From assembly GCA_964402995.1 (NCBI GenBank), contig CAYOEA010000003.1, forward strand, positions 1 to 64,000: a stretch of 64,000 bases of DNA, read 5' to 3'. Shown piece by piece: positions 34,650-43,357 of the stretch (positions are counted from its first letter, which is position 1; every line of letters begins with the position of its first letter). This DNA is from GCA-2686295 sp964402995. GTDB taxonomy: Archaea; Nanobdellota; Nanobdellia; Woesearchaeales; GCA-2686295. The notes under the pieces were generated by a model. That model made no database searches, was not told the DNA's origin, and worked only from the letters and a program-made list of their open reading frames with translations. The position numbers and the translations under genes were made by a program.

Positions 34650-35495
34650 ATGAGTGAAGTCAAAATTACTTACGAAACTTTATTTGACCTTCTTAGACGA
34701 GAAAAGTCTCGCGAAGAGTTACAAGAATTAGATTCAACTTTTTATTCTGATGTTATTGATTACTTAACTACTAAAAGTTCTTTAATGAAATCTGAAGATG
34801 CTCAATCCGGTTTATTTGGTGCATCTGAGTCTGAGAAAATTCGTATTCAAGTTCAAAATATAAAAAAAATAGTTAAAGAACTTTATGATAGACGTATTGT
34901 TAAAATTATTCGTCTAGCAATTAATCGTTCAAAAGTTGGCGCAACTATTGCACATGTTGAGAGTATGCTTCCTGAGGAAAAGTCTTTTTTTGATAATGCT
35001 TTTAATTTATTAAATTCAACTCGAGATTCTGTTTTATCAAAAATATTGTACTTTGGACAAAATGGTCAAAGAGTACCTCAAGCTCCTGCTCCTTCAATGA
35101 GTTCTACTGCGGGTGGCGCTTCTAGTTTGGCTTCAAGCTCTGTGCAAACATCTGATTCTGTTCCAAAATCTGTTGAACCTGTCGTTGAATCCCAACCTGA
35201 AACTTCAAGTTCTACTCCTGTCCAGACTCCTAATCTTGAGCAAAATCAAACAACTAATCCAACACCTAATCCAACTCCCACTCAAGAAACTACTCAAGCT
35301 AATCCTGATTCTCCAGCTCCTGCAGCTGCTGATCCTTATGATGAATTGGTTTCTGTTAGATTTAAAGCTCCAATTCCTAAATTCATCGGAAAACGCTTAG
35401 AATCTTATGGTCCTTTTCAAGCAGGCGATGAGGCAAAATTACCTAGAATACTCGCAAATATACTTTTGAAGAAGAATGCTGTTGACGAGATTTAA
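34650..35495 (+). CDS. gins51: Archaeal GINS complex subunit (Gins51/Sld5-like)
   Basis: The 281-residue protein starts with the archaeal GINS A domain (ITYETLFDLLRREKSREELQ and following helices), has a low-complexity Ser/Thr/Pro/Gln linker of about 80 residues (150-230), and ends with the small B domain (VRFKAPIPKFIGKRLESYGP and FQAGDEAKLPRILANILLKK). GINS links MCM helicase to other replisome parts. Only one subunit is in this window. A palindrome AAGCTTTTAAAGCTT at about 34615-34629 overlaps the TATA region. Confidence 0.88.
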   Translation: MSEVKITYETLFDLLRREKSREELQELDSTFYSDVIDYLTTKSSLMKSEDAQSGLFGASESEKIRIQVQNIKKIVKELYDRRIVKIIRLAINRSKVGATIAHVESMLPEEKSFFDNAFNLLNSTRDSVLSKILYFGQNGQRVPQAPAPSMSSTAGGASSLASSSVQTSDSVPKSVEPVVESQPETSSSTPVQTPNLEQNQTTNPTPNPTPTQETTQANPDSPAPAAADPYDELVSVRFKAPIPKFIGKRLESYGPFQAGDEAKLPRILANILLKKNAVDEI

Positions 35496-35569
35496 AAACA
35501 ATACGTAAGCTTTATAAATCATTGTCTTTTTCTTCACATATAAAACTAAGTATAATTAACGGTGAAAAA

Positions 35570-35626
35570 ATGAAATTGAGGAATTCTAAATTCCGATGTT
35601 CAGAATTTTCCGGAGAACAATTATGA
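35570..35626 (+). CDS. Possible 18-codon leader peptide upstream of L44e
   Basis: ATG 35570 is preceded by GGTG at 35561-35564 with good spacing and reads MKLRNSKFRCSEFSGEQL, ending at TGA 35624-35626, which overlaps ATG 35623 of L44e (ATGA). The transcript probably starts near 35537, given TTTATAAA at 35512-35519. The leader also contains the GGAATT/AATTCC hairpin (35580-35594). A coupled regulatory peptide is plausible; chance is not excluded. Confidence 0.4.
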   Translation: MKLRNSKFRCSEFSGEQL

Positions 35627-35934
35627 AAGTCCCAAAAGAAATGAACAGGCACTGTCCAAAATGCAACAAGCATACTGGTCATAAAGTTACAGTAGCAAAA
35701 AAACGAGCAAAAGGTGCAACTCATCCTCTATCAAAAGGTTCAAAGAGTAGAACTCAATTAAGAGGTAGATGGAAAGGAACTGGTAACCTTGGAAAATATA
35801 GTAAACCTCCTAAACCAAAAATGGTTGGGAAAAAGTTAAGTAAAAAAACCGATTTTAGATATACTTGTAAAGGCTGTGGTAAAACTCACATGCAAAAAAC
35901 TGGTATTAGAGCAAGAAAAGTCGAAATGATTTAA
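35623..35934 (+). CDS. rpl44e: 50S ribosomal protein L44e
   Basis: ATG 35623 follows a GGAG site and begins MKVPKEMNRHCPKCNKHTGH, a clean L44e N-terminus; the earlier ATG at 35596 would add nine unrelated residues. The 103-residue protein has two CxxC pairs (CPKC and CKGC) for one zinc. This gene heads a cluster with S27e, aIF2 alpha, Nop10 and PAC2 that is conserved in archaea, interrupted here by a coiled-coil gene. Confidence 0.95.
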   Translation: MKVPKEMNRHCPKCNKHTGHKVTVAKKRAKGATHPLSKGSKSRTQLRGRWKGTGNLGKYSKPPKPKMVGKKLSKKTDFRYTCKGCGKTHMQKTGIRARKVEMI

Positions 35935-36027
35935 TTAATTCTTATTTATTTTTATCAATATTTTATTCTTATTTTGTTTATTATCTAGATAGAAATATAT
36001 TTAAACTCTAATTCTTAAGCTTTAGTT

Positions 36028-37182
36028 ATGGGAATATTTGGCGGAGAATCAAAAGCAGAAACAATCGCAAGATTAACTGAAGAGATGGCTGTGCTTAAGC
36101 AAGAAGCAATCGCGTTTAAGAGTAAAATTGAAGGATTAGAATCTGATTTTGAGTTGGAGAAAACTCGCACTATTCAACAGAATGATGAATTAAGAATTCT
36201 AACAAATGAAAACGAAGAATTAAAATATTCATTAGGTCATGCTCAAAATGCTGTTCTTGATATAAAAAAATCTTTGCCTGAATTACTCGCTGCAAAAAAA
36301 GAGCTTGATGTTATTAAAGAAAAACAGCGTAATTTTGAAAAAATAACTCGAGAAATATTAATTGATGAAAAGACTCTTGCAAAACTAATATTAAAACTTC
36401 GACGTGTTGTTTCTGACTTATTTATTGACTTTGAAACTTATGTTAAAAAACATGATTATCCAGGATTAAATCGTGATTCGACTAAAGGTATTTATGAAAA
36501 TAAACTTATGGGTACATTCCGTGAGAATGAAAAATATTCAAGAGAACAAAAAGGAAAAGCACATCATTTTTTTTATAACTCTGCAAAGATATTGCTTTTA
36601 ATAAGAAATCTATTAACACAAGCAGAAAACTATTGTTCAAATGAGATTGGTTTTGATAAAAAACAACGAGAAATAGATCATATTATTGATACTAATATTG
36701 TTAAGAAATATAATTTATTTGACACTCTTCATGATAAAGAAATTGAATATGGAATAGATAGAGGTCATTCTAGGCTACCATTCAGAACTCATAAAGATTT
36801 TAACCTTGTATTAAAAGAAGCTTTAGGCGAAGATTCTTATTTAATTAAAAAGCTTAAAGATCAAACAGTTAATGAAAAAGATATTGAGTCTATGAATGTT
36901 CAATTAAGCATGTTGTTTGCTAAGATTTTTGATTTATTATTAATGCTTACAAATAATTTTGATGATAAAGTTTTATCTGCTGAAGCTAATGATTTTACAC
37001 CTTTTGCATCTAAACAAATAAAACGAATTAAAGTTATGTCTTATCTTTTAATAAAGACTGTTCGTAATATTGACGAGATTTCTAGCATTATTAAACACCA
37101 AGCTGTTTTTCTTAAGCAATTGGAACAACATTTTTCTTTAGTTCTTGAACATGAGAATGTTAGAAAATTCATTAAAAATTAA
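36028..37182 (+). CDS. Coiled-coil/helical hypothetical protein
   Basis: The 384-residue protein has an N-terminal coiled coil (about residues 8-115, e.g. LTEEMAVLKQEAIAFKSKIE) and then a helical globular region with conserved-looking EKYSREQKGKAHHFFYNSAK and EDSYLIKKLKDQTVNEKDIE. No family is recognised. A TATA-like TATTTAAA at about 35997-36004 with ATG at 36028 suggests a leaderless transcript. It splits the L44e-S27e cluster, perhaps by insertion. Confidence 0.65.
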   Translation: MGIFGGESKAETIARLTEEMAVLKQEAIAFKSKIEGLESDFELEKTRTIQQNDELRILTNENEELKYSLGHAQNAVLDIKKSLPELLAAKKELDVIKEKQRNFEKITREILIDEKTLAKLILKLRRVVSDLFIDFETYVKKHDYPGLNRDSTKGIYENKLMGTFRENEKYSREQKGKAHHFFYNSAKILLLIRNLLTQAENYCSNEIGFDKKQREIDHIIDTNIVKKYNLFDTLHDKEIEYGIDRGHSRLPFRTHKDFNLVLKEALGEDSYLIKKLKDQTVNEKDIESMNVQLSMLFAKIFDLLLMLTNNFDDKVLSAEANDFTPFASKQIKRIKVMSYLLIKTVRNIDEISSIIKHQAVFLKQLEQHFSLVLEHENVRKFIKN

Positions 37183-37310
37183 TTTATAATCATATTTTTC
37201 TACTTTAACTGAATAAATTCGTCTTTTGTCGTGTTTTTCTTCGACGTTGATTGATAATATTTATAAATGATTTCTTATTCTTTAACAATCATAGATAGTG
37301 AGGTATTAAT

Positions 37311-37490
37311 ATGAAGACTAATTCAGAATCAAAATTCGTGAAAATCAGATGTTCAAAATGTAAAAATGAACAAATCATTTTTGGTAAAGCGAGTTCAAAA
37401 GTTGAGTGCTTAGTTTGCGGCGAAATTCTAGCTGATACTAGTGGCGGAAAATCAATTATCAAGTCCAGAGTTTTAGAGGTACTTGAATAA
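37311..37490 (+). CDS. rps27e: 30S ribosomal protein S27e (eS27)
   Basis: The 59-residue product (MKTNSESKFVKIRCSKCKNE, VECLVCGEIL and a GGKS tail) is a standard eS27 zinc ribbon with two CxxC pairs. GAGG lies upstream at 37300-37303. Its TAA overlaps the next ATG by one base (TAATG), so it is translated with aIF2 alpha. TTTATAAA at 37259-37266 is the likely TATA box. Confidence 0.95.
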   Translation: MKTNSESKFVKIRCSKCKNEQIIFGKASSKVECLVCGEILADTSGGKSIIKSRVLEVLE

Positions 37491-38269
37491 TGCTTTTTAA
37501 AAAATCAGGTTTACCTGAATCCGATGAACTAGTATTATGTACAGTAACTAAAGTTCATCAAAACGCAGTTTTTTGTAGCTTAGATGAGTACAATGACTCA
37601 GGTATGATTCATATATCAGAGATTAGTCCTGGTAGAATCAGAAATATTCGTGATTACGTTAAAGAAGGCAAAAAAGTTGTTTGTCTTGTATTAAAAGTTG
37701 ACACTTTCAAAGGTCATATTGATCTTTCTTTAAGAAGAGTTAATGATAATCAGAAAAGACGAAAATTAGATTCCATTAAGCAAGAGCAGAAAGCTGAAAA
37801 AATCATTGAAATGTTTGCAGCTGAAATTAAGCAACCTTTCAAAGAAATGTACGCTAAAATTTCAACTCCTATTTTTGAGTCTTATGAAATGGTTCACATG
37901 GCTTTCGTTGAAGTTGTTGAGCATAATCTTGATTTAACAACTTTAGGTATAGATAAAACTATTGCAAAACCTTTATCCATCATTGTTAAAGATAAAATTA
38001 AACCTAAACAAGTTGAAGTTTCAGGAAGTTTCTCACTTACTATGTTTGAAGAAAACGGTATTGATATTGTTAAGAAAGCTTTCTTAGATGCTCAAGCAGT
38101 TGATAAAAAAGTTGAACTTAAATATGAAGGTGGCGGACGATATAATCTTAGAGTTATTGCTAAGGAATACAAAGAAGCTGAAGATATTCTTAAGAAAGCT
38201 AGAGAAGTTGTTATTACTGCAATTGAAGCTAATAACGGCGAAATTAAATTCGAAAGGATTGAGAAATGA
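37490..38269 (+). CDS. eif2A: Translation initiation factor 2 subunit alpha
   Basis: The 259-residue protein has the N-terminal S1 domain (GMIHISEISPGRIRNIRDYV, about residues 38-57), a helical domain, and the C-terminal alpha-beta domain with KYEGGGRYNLRVIAKEYKEA. It completes the aIF2 trimer with gamma (12612) here; the beta subunit is not in the window. It overlaps the Nop10 start by 4 nt (ATGA). Confidence 0.95.
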   Translation: MLFKKSGLPESDELVLCTVTKVHQNAVFCSLDEYNDSGMIHISEISPGRIRNIRDYVKEGKKVVCLVLKVDTFKGHIDLSLRRVNDNQKRRKLDSIKQEQKAEKIIEMFAAEIKQPFKEMYAKISTPIFESYEMVHMAFVEVVEHNLDLTTLGIDKTIAKPLSIIVKDKIKPKQVEVSGSFSLTMFEENGIDIVKKAFLDAQAVDKKVELKYEGGGRYNLRVIAKEYKEAEDILKKAREVVITAIEANNGEIKFERIEK

Positions 38270-38418
38270 GTCACATACTTAAATGTCTTAAATGTCAGTC
38301 TTATGGCTTAGGGGATAAATGTTCTTGTAGTGGTAAAAGGGTTAATCCTAAACCTCCTAAATACAGTCCTGAAGATAAGTACGGGTCTTACAGACGTAAA
38401 GCTAAATATTCAAACTAA
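38266..38418 (+). CDS. nop10: H/ACA RNP component Nop10
   Basis: The 50-residue product, beginning MSHILKCLKCQSYGLGDKCS and including VNPKPPKYSPEDKYGSYRRK, is a clear Nop10. It belongs to the archaeal pseudouridylation RNP with Cbf5, Gar1 and L7Ae. Four Cys form the zinc site. It overlaps aIF2 alpha (ATGA) and ends one base before the PAC2 gene. Confidence 0.95.
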   Translation: MSHILKCLKCQSYGLGDKCSCSGKRVNPKPPKYSPEDKYGSYRRKAKYSN

Positions 38419-38419
38419 A

Positions 38420-39181
38420 ATGACTGAAGACTGGATTATCACTAAAAAAAAGAATTTAAAATTTAAGAGTCCTGTTTTCATAGAAGGTCTTCCTGGTTTA
38501 GGCAATGTTGGTAAAATTGTTGCAGACTTTATGGTTGAAGAATTAAAAGCAACTAAAGTTGTTGATGTTTTCTCGTACACTCTTCCAAACTCAGTTTTTG
38601 TTAATGAAGAAAACTTAGTTGATCTTCCAAAGATTGAAATTTATCATAAAAAATTAGGCAAGCAAGATTTTCTTTTCTTAACTGGTGATATTCAACCTAC
38701 TGATGAATATTCTTCATACACTTTTTGTGAAACTATTCTTGATTTATGTGAAGAATTTAAGTGTAAAGAAATTTTAACTCTTGGTGGTATTGGTCTTGAA
38801 GATGTTCCTGAAAAACCTAAAGTTTATTGTACTGGTAATAATAAAAAGTTCATTGAGTCTTTCAAAGAATTCAAAGCAAATACTAAAGTTTATGGCCGTG
38901 TTGGTCCTATTATTGGTGTTTCAGGTTTGCTTGTTGGTCTTAGTGCAAAAAGAAATATTAAATCAGTTGCTCTTTTAGCTGAAACATTCGGACACCCTAT
39001 GTATATTGGGATTAAAGGTGCAAAATCTCTTCTTAATCTTCTAAATAAAAAGTATGGTTTTGATTTATCTCTTCGAAAAATTAACCGTGATATTAGAAAA
39101 ATAGATGAAGAAGATGGTAAAGATAGAAAAGCACAAGCAGGACAATTCTTACAATCTAAAGATGCTTCTTACATTGGATAA
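38420..39181 (+). CDS. PAC2-family proteasome assembly chaperone-like protein (first copy)
   Basis: ATG 38420 follows nop10 directly; the longer frame overlaps nop10 and is rejected. The 253-residue protein has the PAC2 motif SPVFIEGLPGLGNVGKIVAD and GRVGPIIGVSGLLVGLS, as in archaeal PbaB-like proteins that bind the 20S proteasome. It ends DASYIG; the second PAC2 protein at 45789 ends YMSYLG, so both share a short conserved tail, perhaps used to dock on a ring partner. Its place in the translation cluster is typical of archaea. Confidence 0.88.
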   Translation: MTEDWIITKKKNLKFKSPVFIEGLPGLGNVGKIVADFMVEELKATKVVDVFSYTLPNSVFVNEENLVDLPKIEIYHKKLGKQDFLFLTGDIQPTDEYSSYTFCETILDLCEEFKCKEILTLGGIGLEDVPEKPKVYCTGNNKKFIESFKEFKANTKVYGRVGPIIGVSGLLVGLSAKRNIKSVALLAETFGHPMYIGIKGAKSLLNLLNKKYGFDLSLRKINRDIRKIDEEDGKDRKAQAGQFLQSKDASYIG

Positions 39182-39243
39182 ATAAATTTCTTATTTTTAG
39201 TTCAGATGATAAACTTTATATATTCTAATTCCTAAATTAATTT

Positions 39244-39510
39244 ATGAATAAAAAATCATTTATTATTCGTTCAATCATGATCTTTGTTATTTTATGGATA
39301 TTGATGTCTGTGATTGTAGTTTTAATTCAGCTTAATGTTGCAGATTATCTTTTCTTTGGATTTCCATTAAAATATTCTGCTTCTTTAGGGGAAGTTCCTC
39401 AGGGTTCACCTTCTAGTTTTTTCTATCCTTTAAATTTAGCAGTTGATATTATTGCATGGCTAACTGTATCTGTCGCTTTAACTTATGCGAGTTTCAAAAT
39501 TAAGAAGTAA
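39244..39510 (+). CDS. Small membrane protein
   Basis: The 88-residue protein has two or three hydrophobic helices (about residues 8-32 and 60-82) and a short Lys-rich C-terminus. No family is recognised. A TATA-like TTTATATA about 25 nt upstream (39213-39220) suggests a leaderless transcript. Confidence 0.6.
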   Translation: MNKKSFIIRSIMIFVILWILMSVIVVLIQLNVADYLFFGFPLKYSASLGEVPQGSPSSFFYPLNLAVDIIAWLTVSVALTYASFKIKK

Positions 39511-39577
39511 TTAAATGTTAGATTAACTATTTTCATCTTAGAAATATTTTTATAAGTTCTATATTATTTTATTCTTC

Positions 39578-40756
39578 ATGTCAGTTAATTTTAAGGCTAA
39601 TATTTGGAAATTTTACTTGTTTAAAGTATTTACTAGCTTTGCACTTTTCGTTCCAATTATGGTTCTTTTCTGGCAGGATAATGGCTTGTCTTTCACTGAG
39701 ATTATGCTTTTACAATCAGTATTTTCTATTTCAGTTGTTTTATTTGAAATTCCTAGCGGTTATTTCGCAGATATTTTTGGTCGAAAGAACGCACTTATAT
39801 TGGCATCACTTGCTTTTCCTGTAGCTATATTTCTTTACGCTATCAGTCATTCTTTTTGGATCTTTTTACTTGGAGAAATATCTATGGCTTTTGCTCTTTC
39901 AATGATTTCAGGAGCTGATGCTGCATTTTTATTTGATACTCTAAAAGAAGTTGGAAGAGAAAATGAATACACAAAATTTTGGGGTAATGCTACTGCTATT
40001 AGGTTTATCACAATTGCAGTATCAAATGTTGTTGGTGGTTTTTTAGGTCAAATTGATTTTAGATTAACTTTCTACGCTGTTTTGCCTTTTGCTTTTTGTC
40101 TGCTTCCTTTGTCTAGAAGTATGATTGAGCCTGCAAGGTATAAACTAGTTATAAAAAAAAATTACGCATTTACTCTGATAAAAATTATCAAAACTCATCT
40201 TATTGATAATTTAAAGATTCGTTGGCTTATTATTTATTCATCAATCATATACTTATTTTTTCAGTCGGCTCTTTGGTTTTACCAACCTTACATGTCTTTA
40301 AGTGGTCTTGAAATAATTCATTTTGGTTTAATCTTTGCAAGTTTTCAAATAGTTGCTGCAATAAGTTCAAAATATGCTTCTAGAATTGAGAAATTTTTTG
40401 GTAGAAAAACATCTTTGATTTTGCTTATGTTTATTGTTGCAACTTCAAATATTCTTCTTGGTAGTTTTGTATTTACTTTTAGTTTCTTATTTGCATTTCT
40501 TCATCAATTTGTAAGAGGTTTTAAATTAGTTGTAATTAGTAATTATATTAACTCTTTAGTAAAATCTGATGTTAGGGCAACAGTTCTTTCAGGTGAGCGT
40601 TTCATTGAGAATATTTTCTTTGCAATATTTATTCCTTTTATTGGTTGGTTTGCAGATGTGTACACTCTTCTTCAAGCATTTCTCTTAATGGGAATATCTG
40701 TATTTGTAATTGGTGGTGTAATACTTATATTTATGCATAGAAACAAGTTATTTTGA
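39578..40756 (+). CDS. Major facilitator superfamily transporter
   Basis: The 392-residue protein has about twelve helices and the MFS signature between helices 2 and 3 (GYFADIFGRKNALI) with a weaker match in the second half (FFGRKTSLILL). It resembles putative multidrug or sugar MFS exporters, but no substrate can be named. Monocistronic. Confidence 0.88.
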   Translation: MSVNFKANIWKFYLFKVFTSFALFVPIMVLFWQDNGLSFTEIMLLQSVFSISVVLFEIPSGYFADIFGRKNALILASLAFPVAIFLYAISHSFWIFLLGEISMAFALSMISGADAAFLFDTLKEVGRENEYTKFWGNATAIRFITIAVSNVVGGFLGQIDFRLTFYAVLPFAFCLLPLSRSMIEPARYKLVIKKNYAFTLIKIIKTHLIDNLKIRWLIIYSSIIYLFFQSALWFYQPYMSLSGLEIIHFGLIFASFQIVAAISSKYASRIEKFFGRKTSLILLMFIVATSNILLGSFVFTFSFLFAFLHQFVRGFKLVVISNYINSLVKSDVRATVLSGERFIENIFFAIFIPFIGWFADVYTLLQAFLLMGISVFVIGGVILIFMHRNKLF

Positions 40757-40815
40757 AATTATACTCAATTATTTTTTTTAAGAAAATTTATAAATATTAT
40801 TCTTAATGTTTATTT

Positions 40816-41856
40816 ATGGTGAGTCAACAGCTTATTGAGTGGGTAAAAAATAAACTTGATACAGGTCATTCTTCTCAGCAAATGTATAATTATTTAATTA
40901 AAAAGGGTTATAGTCAACAAGATGCTGGCGATACAGTCATGAATGCGTCAAAATCTAACTTTATTTCACCTTCTCCCAATAATTCTCCCAAGGTTGTTGA
41001 GAATAATAATTCTAAAAAAATATCTAAAAAGTTATTAACTATTGTCGCAATAGTTCTAATAGTTTTGATTTTAGTTATAGGTATAGTTTATATTTTTGAA
41101 TCATATATTAAAAAAAGTTTTGACTCCGAATATACTAATATGCAAAGCTCTGATATGGATTCGCTTGAAATAGAATCTACATTTGCTGATTATATTTCTT
41201 TTAGTGTATCTGGCAATTTAGATAATTATTTTTCAATAATTTATTATGGAGATTCTATTCTAAATGAATTGAATGATTATGAGGCAATTATGCCTGGCGT
41301 TATTGATAATATCAAATTGACCATTCAATCAGCTGTGTCTGATTTACAATATTCTATAATCAATATATCCATTGAGAATGACAATGCCTTGATTACAGTT
41401 AATGCTACTAAAAATGGGCGAGAGAAGTCTGACAGTTATATTTTCTTAATAAAAGTAGATGGTGAATGGAAAGTGAATCTTTTTGGTTGGAATCATGCAC
41501 CTGATATTTCTGCTAAGAATATTAGTGAATGTAATTTACATTGTGAATCTGAATCTCTTTGGTCAAGCGGTAATAAATATGATCTTACAACTAAGGAATG
41601 TTTTTGTTGGTATGAACCACCTGCCGTTGAAGATTTATCAAGTTTATTTTTGACTGAGTGTGAACAAAAAGAAGATAATTTCAAAGATTCATGTTATTTA
41701 TCTAATGCTAAATTTCTGAAAGATGAATCTTATTGTAAGTTAGTTAGTTCAATGAATCGTGAATCTTGTTATATAGATTTGGCAAAATTAAAAAATGATG
41801 CTGCTGTTTGTGATAATTTATGGGATGATACTGTTTGCTTAAATTCTTTAAATTAG
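40816..41856 (+). CDS. Membrane-anchored protein with N-terminal helical domain and Cys-rich tail
   Basis: The 346-residue protein starts with a small helical domain (LIEWVKNKLDTGHSSQQMYN, then YLIKKGYSQQDAGDTV) that I know from many DPANN membrane proteins, where it stands cytoplasmic before the anchor. One membrane helix follows (about residues 75-97). The outside part resembles a nuclear transport factor-like or lipid-binding domain, and the last 120 residues have about ten cysteines, likely disulfides. The function is unknown. Confidence 0.65.
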   Translation: MVSQQLIEWVKNKLDTGHSSQQMYNYLIKKGYSQQDAGDTVMNASKSNFISPSPNNSPKVVENNNSKKISKKLLTIVAIVLIVLILVIGIVYIFESYIKKSFDSEYTNMQSSDMDSLEIESTFADYISFSVSGNLDNYFSIIYYGDSILNELNDYEAIMPGVIDNIKLTIQSAVSDLQYSIINISIENDNALITVNATKNGREKSDSYIFLIKVDGEWKVNLFGWNHAPDISAKNISECNLHCESESLWSSGNKYDLTTKECFCWYEPPAVEDLSSLFLTECEQKEDNFKDSCYLSNAKFLKDESYCKLVSSMNRESCYIDLAKLKNDAAVCDNLWDDTVCLNSLN

Positions 41857-41914
41857 AAATTATTTTAGTTTTAAATCCAATACTTTTTTAAACTCCTTTT
41901 CTTAAATTTACTTC

Positions 41915-42259
41915 ATGATTAAGAATAGCACTAAAAACACAATTATTGCTTCTAAAACAAAGCTATGCAAGTCTCTGTGGGCTATGGCAAGTGGTCTTAT
42001 GTTTACAAGCCCCATTAAAGATAAAGGTTTAGTGTTTTTCATGCCTAAATTTGAATCAGTCTCGTTTCATATGTGCTTTGTTTTCTATTCAATTGATGTA
42101 ATCTTCCTCGACGATAAAATGAAAGTTGTTGAATTAAAAGAAAATTTCAAACCTTTTACATTCTATAAAACAAAGAAAAGTGTTAAATATGCTGTTGAAG
42201 TATCAAAAGGTACTATTAAAAAATCAAAAACAAAATTAAGAGATTTGGTGGTATTTTAA
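41915..42259 (+). CDS. DUF192 family protein
   Basis: The 114-residue protein matches DUF192: AMASGLMFTSPIKDKGLVFF, FHMCFVFYSIDVIFLD and the closing VSKGTIKKSKTKLRD. The usual N-terminal signal is not seen, so it may be cytoplasmic. It ends exactly before the ATG of the next gene. Function is unknown across the family. Confidence 0.82.
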   Translation: MIKNSTKNTIIASKTKLCKSLWAMASGLMFTSPIKDKGLVFFMPKFESVSFHMCFVFYSIDVIFLDDKMKVVELKENFKPFTFYKTKKSVKYAVEVSKGTIKKSKTKLRDLVVF

Positions 42260-42811
42260 ATGAAAATTGTTGGTTTAGATTTACTAGGTTGCTTGGATGG
42301 CAAAACTGGTTTTTGCTTTCTTTCAGATAGTATTGAATCCATACAAGAAATTGATAATGTTTCTTTACAATCCAAAATTGTCGAATTAAATCCTGATATT
42401 GTTGTTATTGGTTCGCCTCTTTCATTCCCTGAAAAAGGTAATTGGAGACTTGCAGAAGAAGAACTTGCTAAGAGAAATATTAAGTTTGTAGCTCCAAGAG
42501 GACTTCTTGCCATGGAGCAACTTGTAATGCGTGGTATGGCATTAAAAGAACAATTTCAAGCAAAAGGATTCTTAGTTATTGAAACTTCAACTGGAGCTTT
42601 CTATGACTTACTTAAAATTCCTAGATCAAATAATTATCTTGAGATTAAACGTTTCTTAAAAGTTTATGATTTAGTTATTCCAAGAAACGAATATCGTCAA
42701 TGTGAAATTGATGCTGTAACTGCAGCTTTTGTTGGCAGACTCTTTTTAGAAACAAAAGTAGAATTCATTGGAGATGATGAAGAAGGACAAATTGTTCTGC
42801 CAAAGTTTTAA
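42260..42811 (+). CDS. Predicted RNase H-like nuclease (DUF429)
   Basis: The 183-residue protein fits DUF429: an acidic first strand (IVGLDLLGC), IVVIGSPLSFPEKGNWRLAE, ETSTGAFYDLL, and CEIDAVTAAFVGRLF near residue 155 with a likely catalytic Asp. RNase H-like folds cleave or resolve nucleic acid; the real substrate is unknown. It directly follows the DUF192 gene with no gap and is probably co-translated. Confidence 0.75.
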   Translation: MKIVGLDLLGCLDGKTGFCFLSDSIESIQEIDNVSLQSKIVELNPDIVVIGSPLSFPEKGNWRLAEEELAKRNIKFVAPRGLLAMEQLVMRGMALKEQFQAKGFLVIETSTGAFYDLLKIPRSNNYLEIKRFLKVYDLVIPRNEYRQCEIDAVTAAFVGRLFLETKVEFIGDDEEGQIVLPKF

Positions 42812-42928
42812 TTAGATTTCAATCAAATATTTTTCTAACTCTAAAAACTGTTGCACTAATTACCACAACGCTCACTTAAGTATACTCCCTCACATTCTTT
42901 TCTTTATGAAAACTAATGGGGTGTTTAT

Positions 42929-43357
42929 ATGGCGAGATCTATAGGGCGAGCAATTTTAGCAAAATCTGTTGTTCTTACAGCTGCAATTCTAACTTATTCT
43001 TTTTATCCTGATCTTAGAAAAGTAGAATATAATCTTTTCGAAAAAAAGCAATATATAGAGGAAGGTTTCTTTCCAAATCCTGCAATCTTAAAAGTTGATT
43101 GGAAGGCAAATGATGATGGGAAAATAGAATCCTACATCATCAATTCTGAATCTGAAAAAGAAGTTTCTTTAATGTATGATATGCATCCAAAAACGTGGTC
43201 TATGCTTAATTCAATTGAGTCTAGAATTGCTCAAGGTCAAGTTTCTGATTCATTAGTTGATAGACTTTATTCTTTATACAAGTCATCTGATAAAAAACTC
43301 AATCCAGATGATTCTTTCTTTTCAAAAGTTTCAAAATATATCGGGGTGGAAAAATGA
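42929..43357 (+). CDS. Membrane-anchored hypothetical protein, first gene of AAA+ module
   Basis: The 142-residue protein begins MARSIGRAILAKSVVLTAAI with one N-terminal helix, then a soluble part. GGGGTG precedes the ATG. It overlaps the next gene by 4 nt (ATGA). I do not recognise a family; the neighbours suggest a membrane tether for the coiled-coil and AAA+ proteins. Confidence 0.65.
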   Translation: MARSIGRAILAKSVVLTAAILTYSFYPDLRKVEYNLFEKKQYIEEGFFPNPAILKVDWKANDDGKIESYIINSESEKEVSLMYDMHPKTWSMLNSIESRIAQGQVSDSLVDRLYSLYKSSDKKLNPDDSFFSKVSKYIGVEK

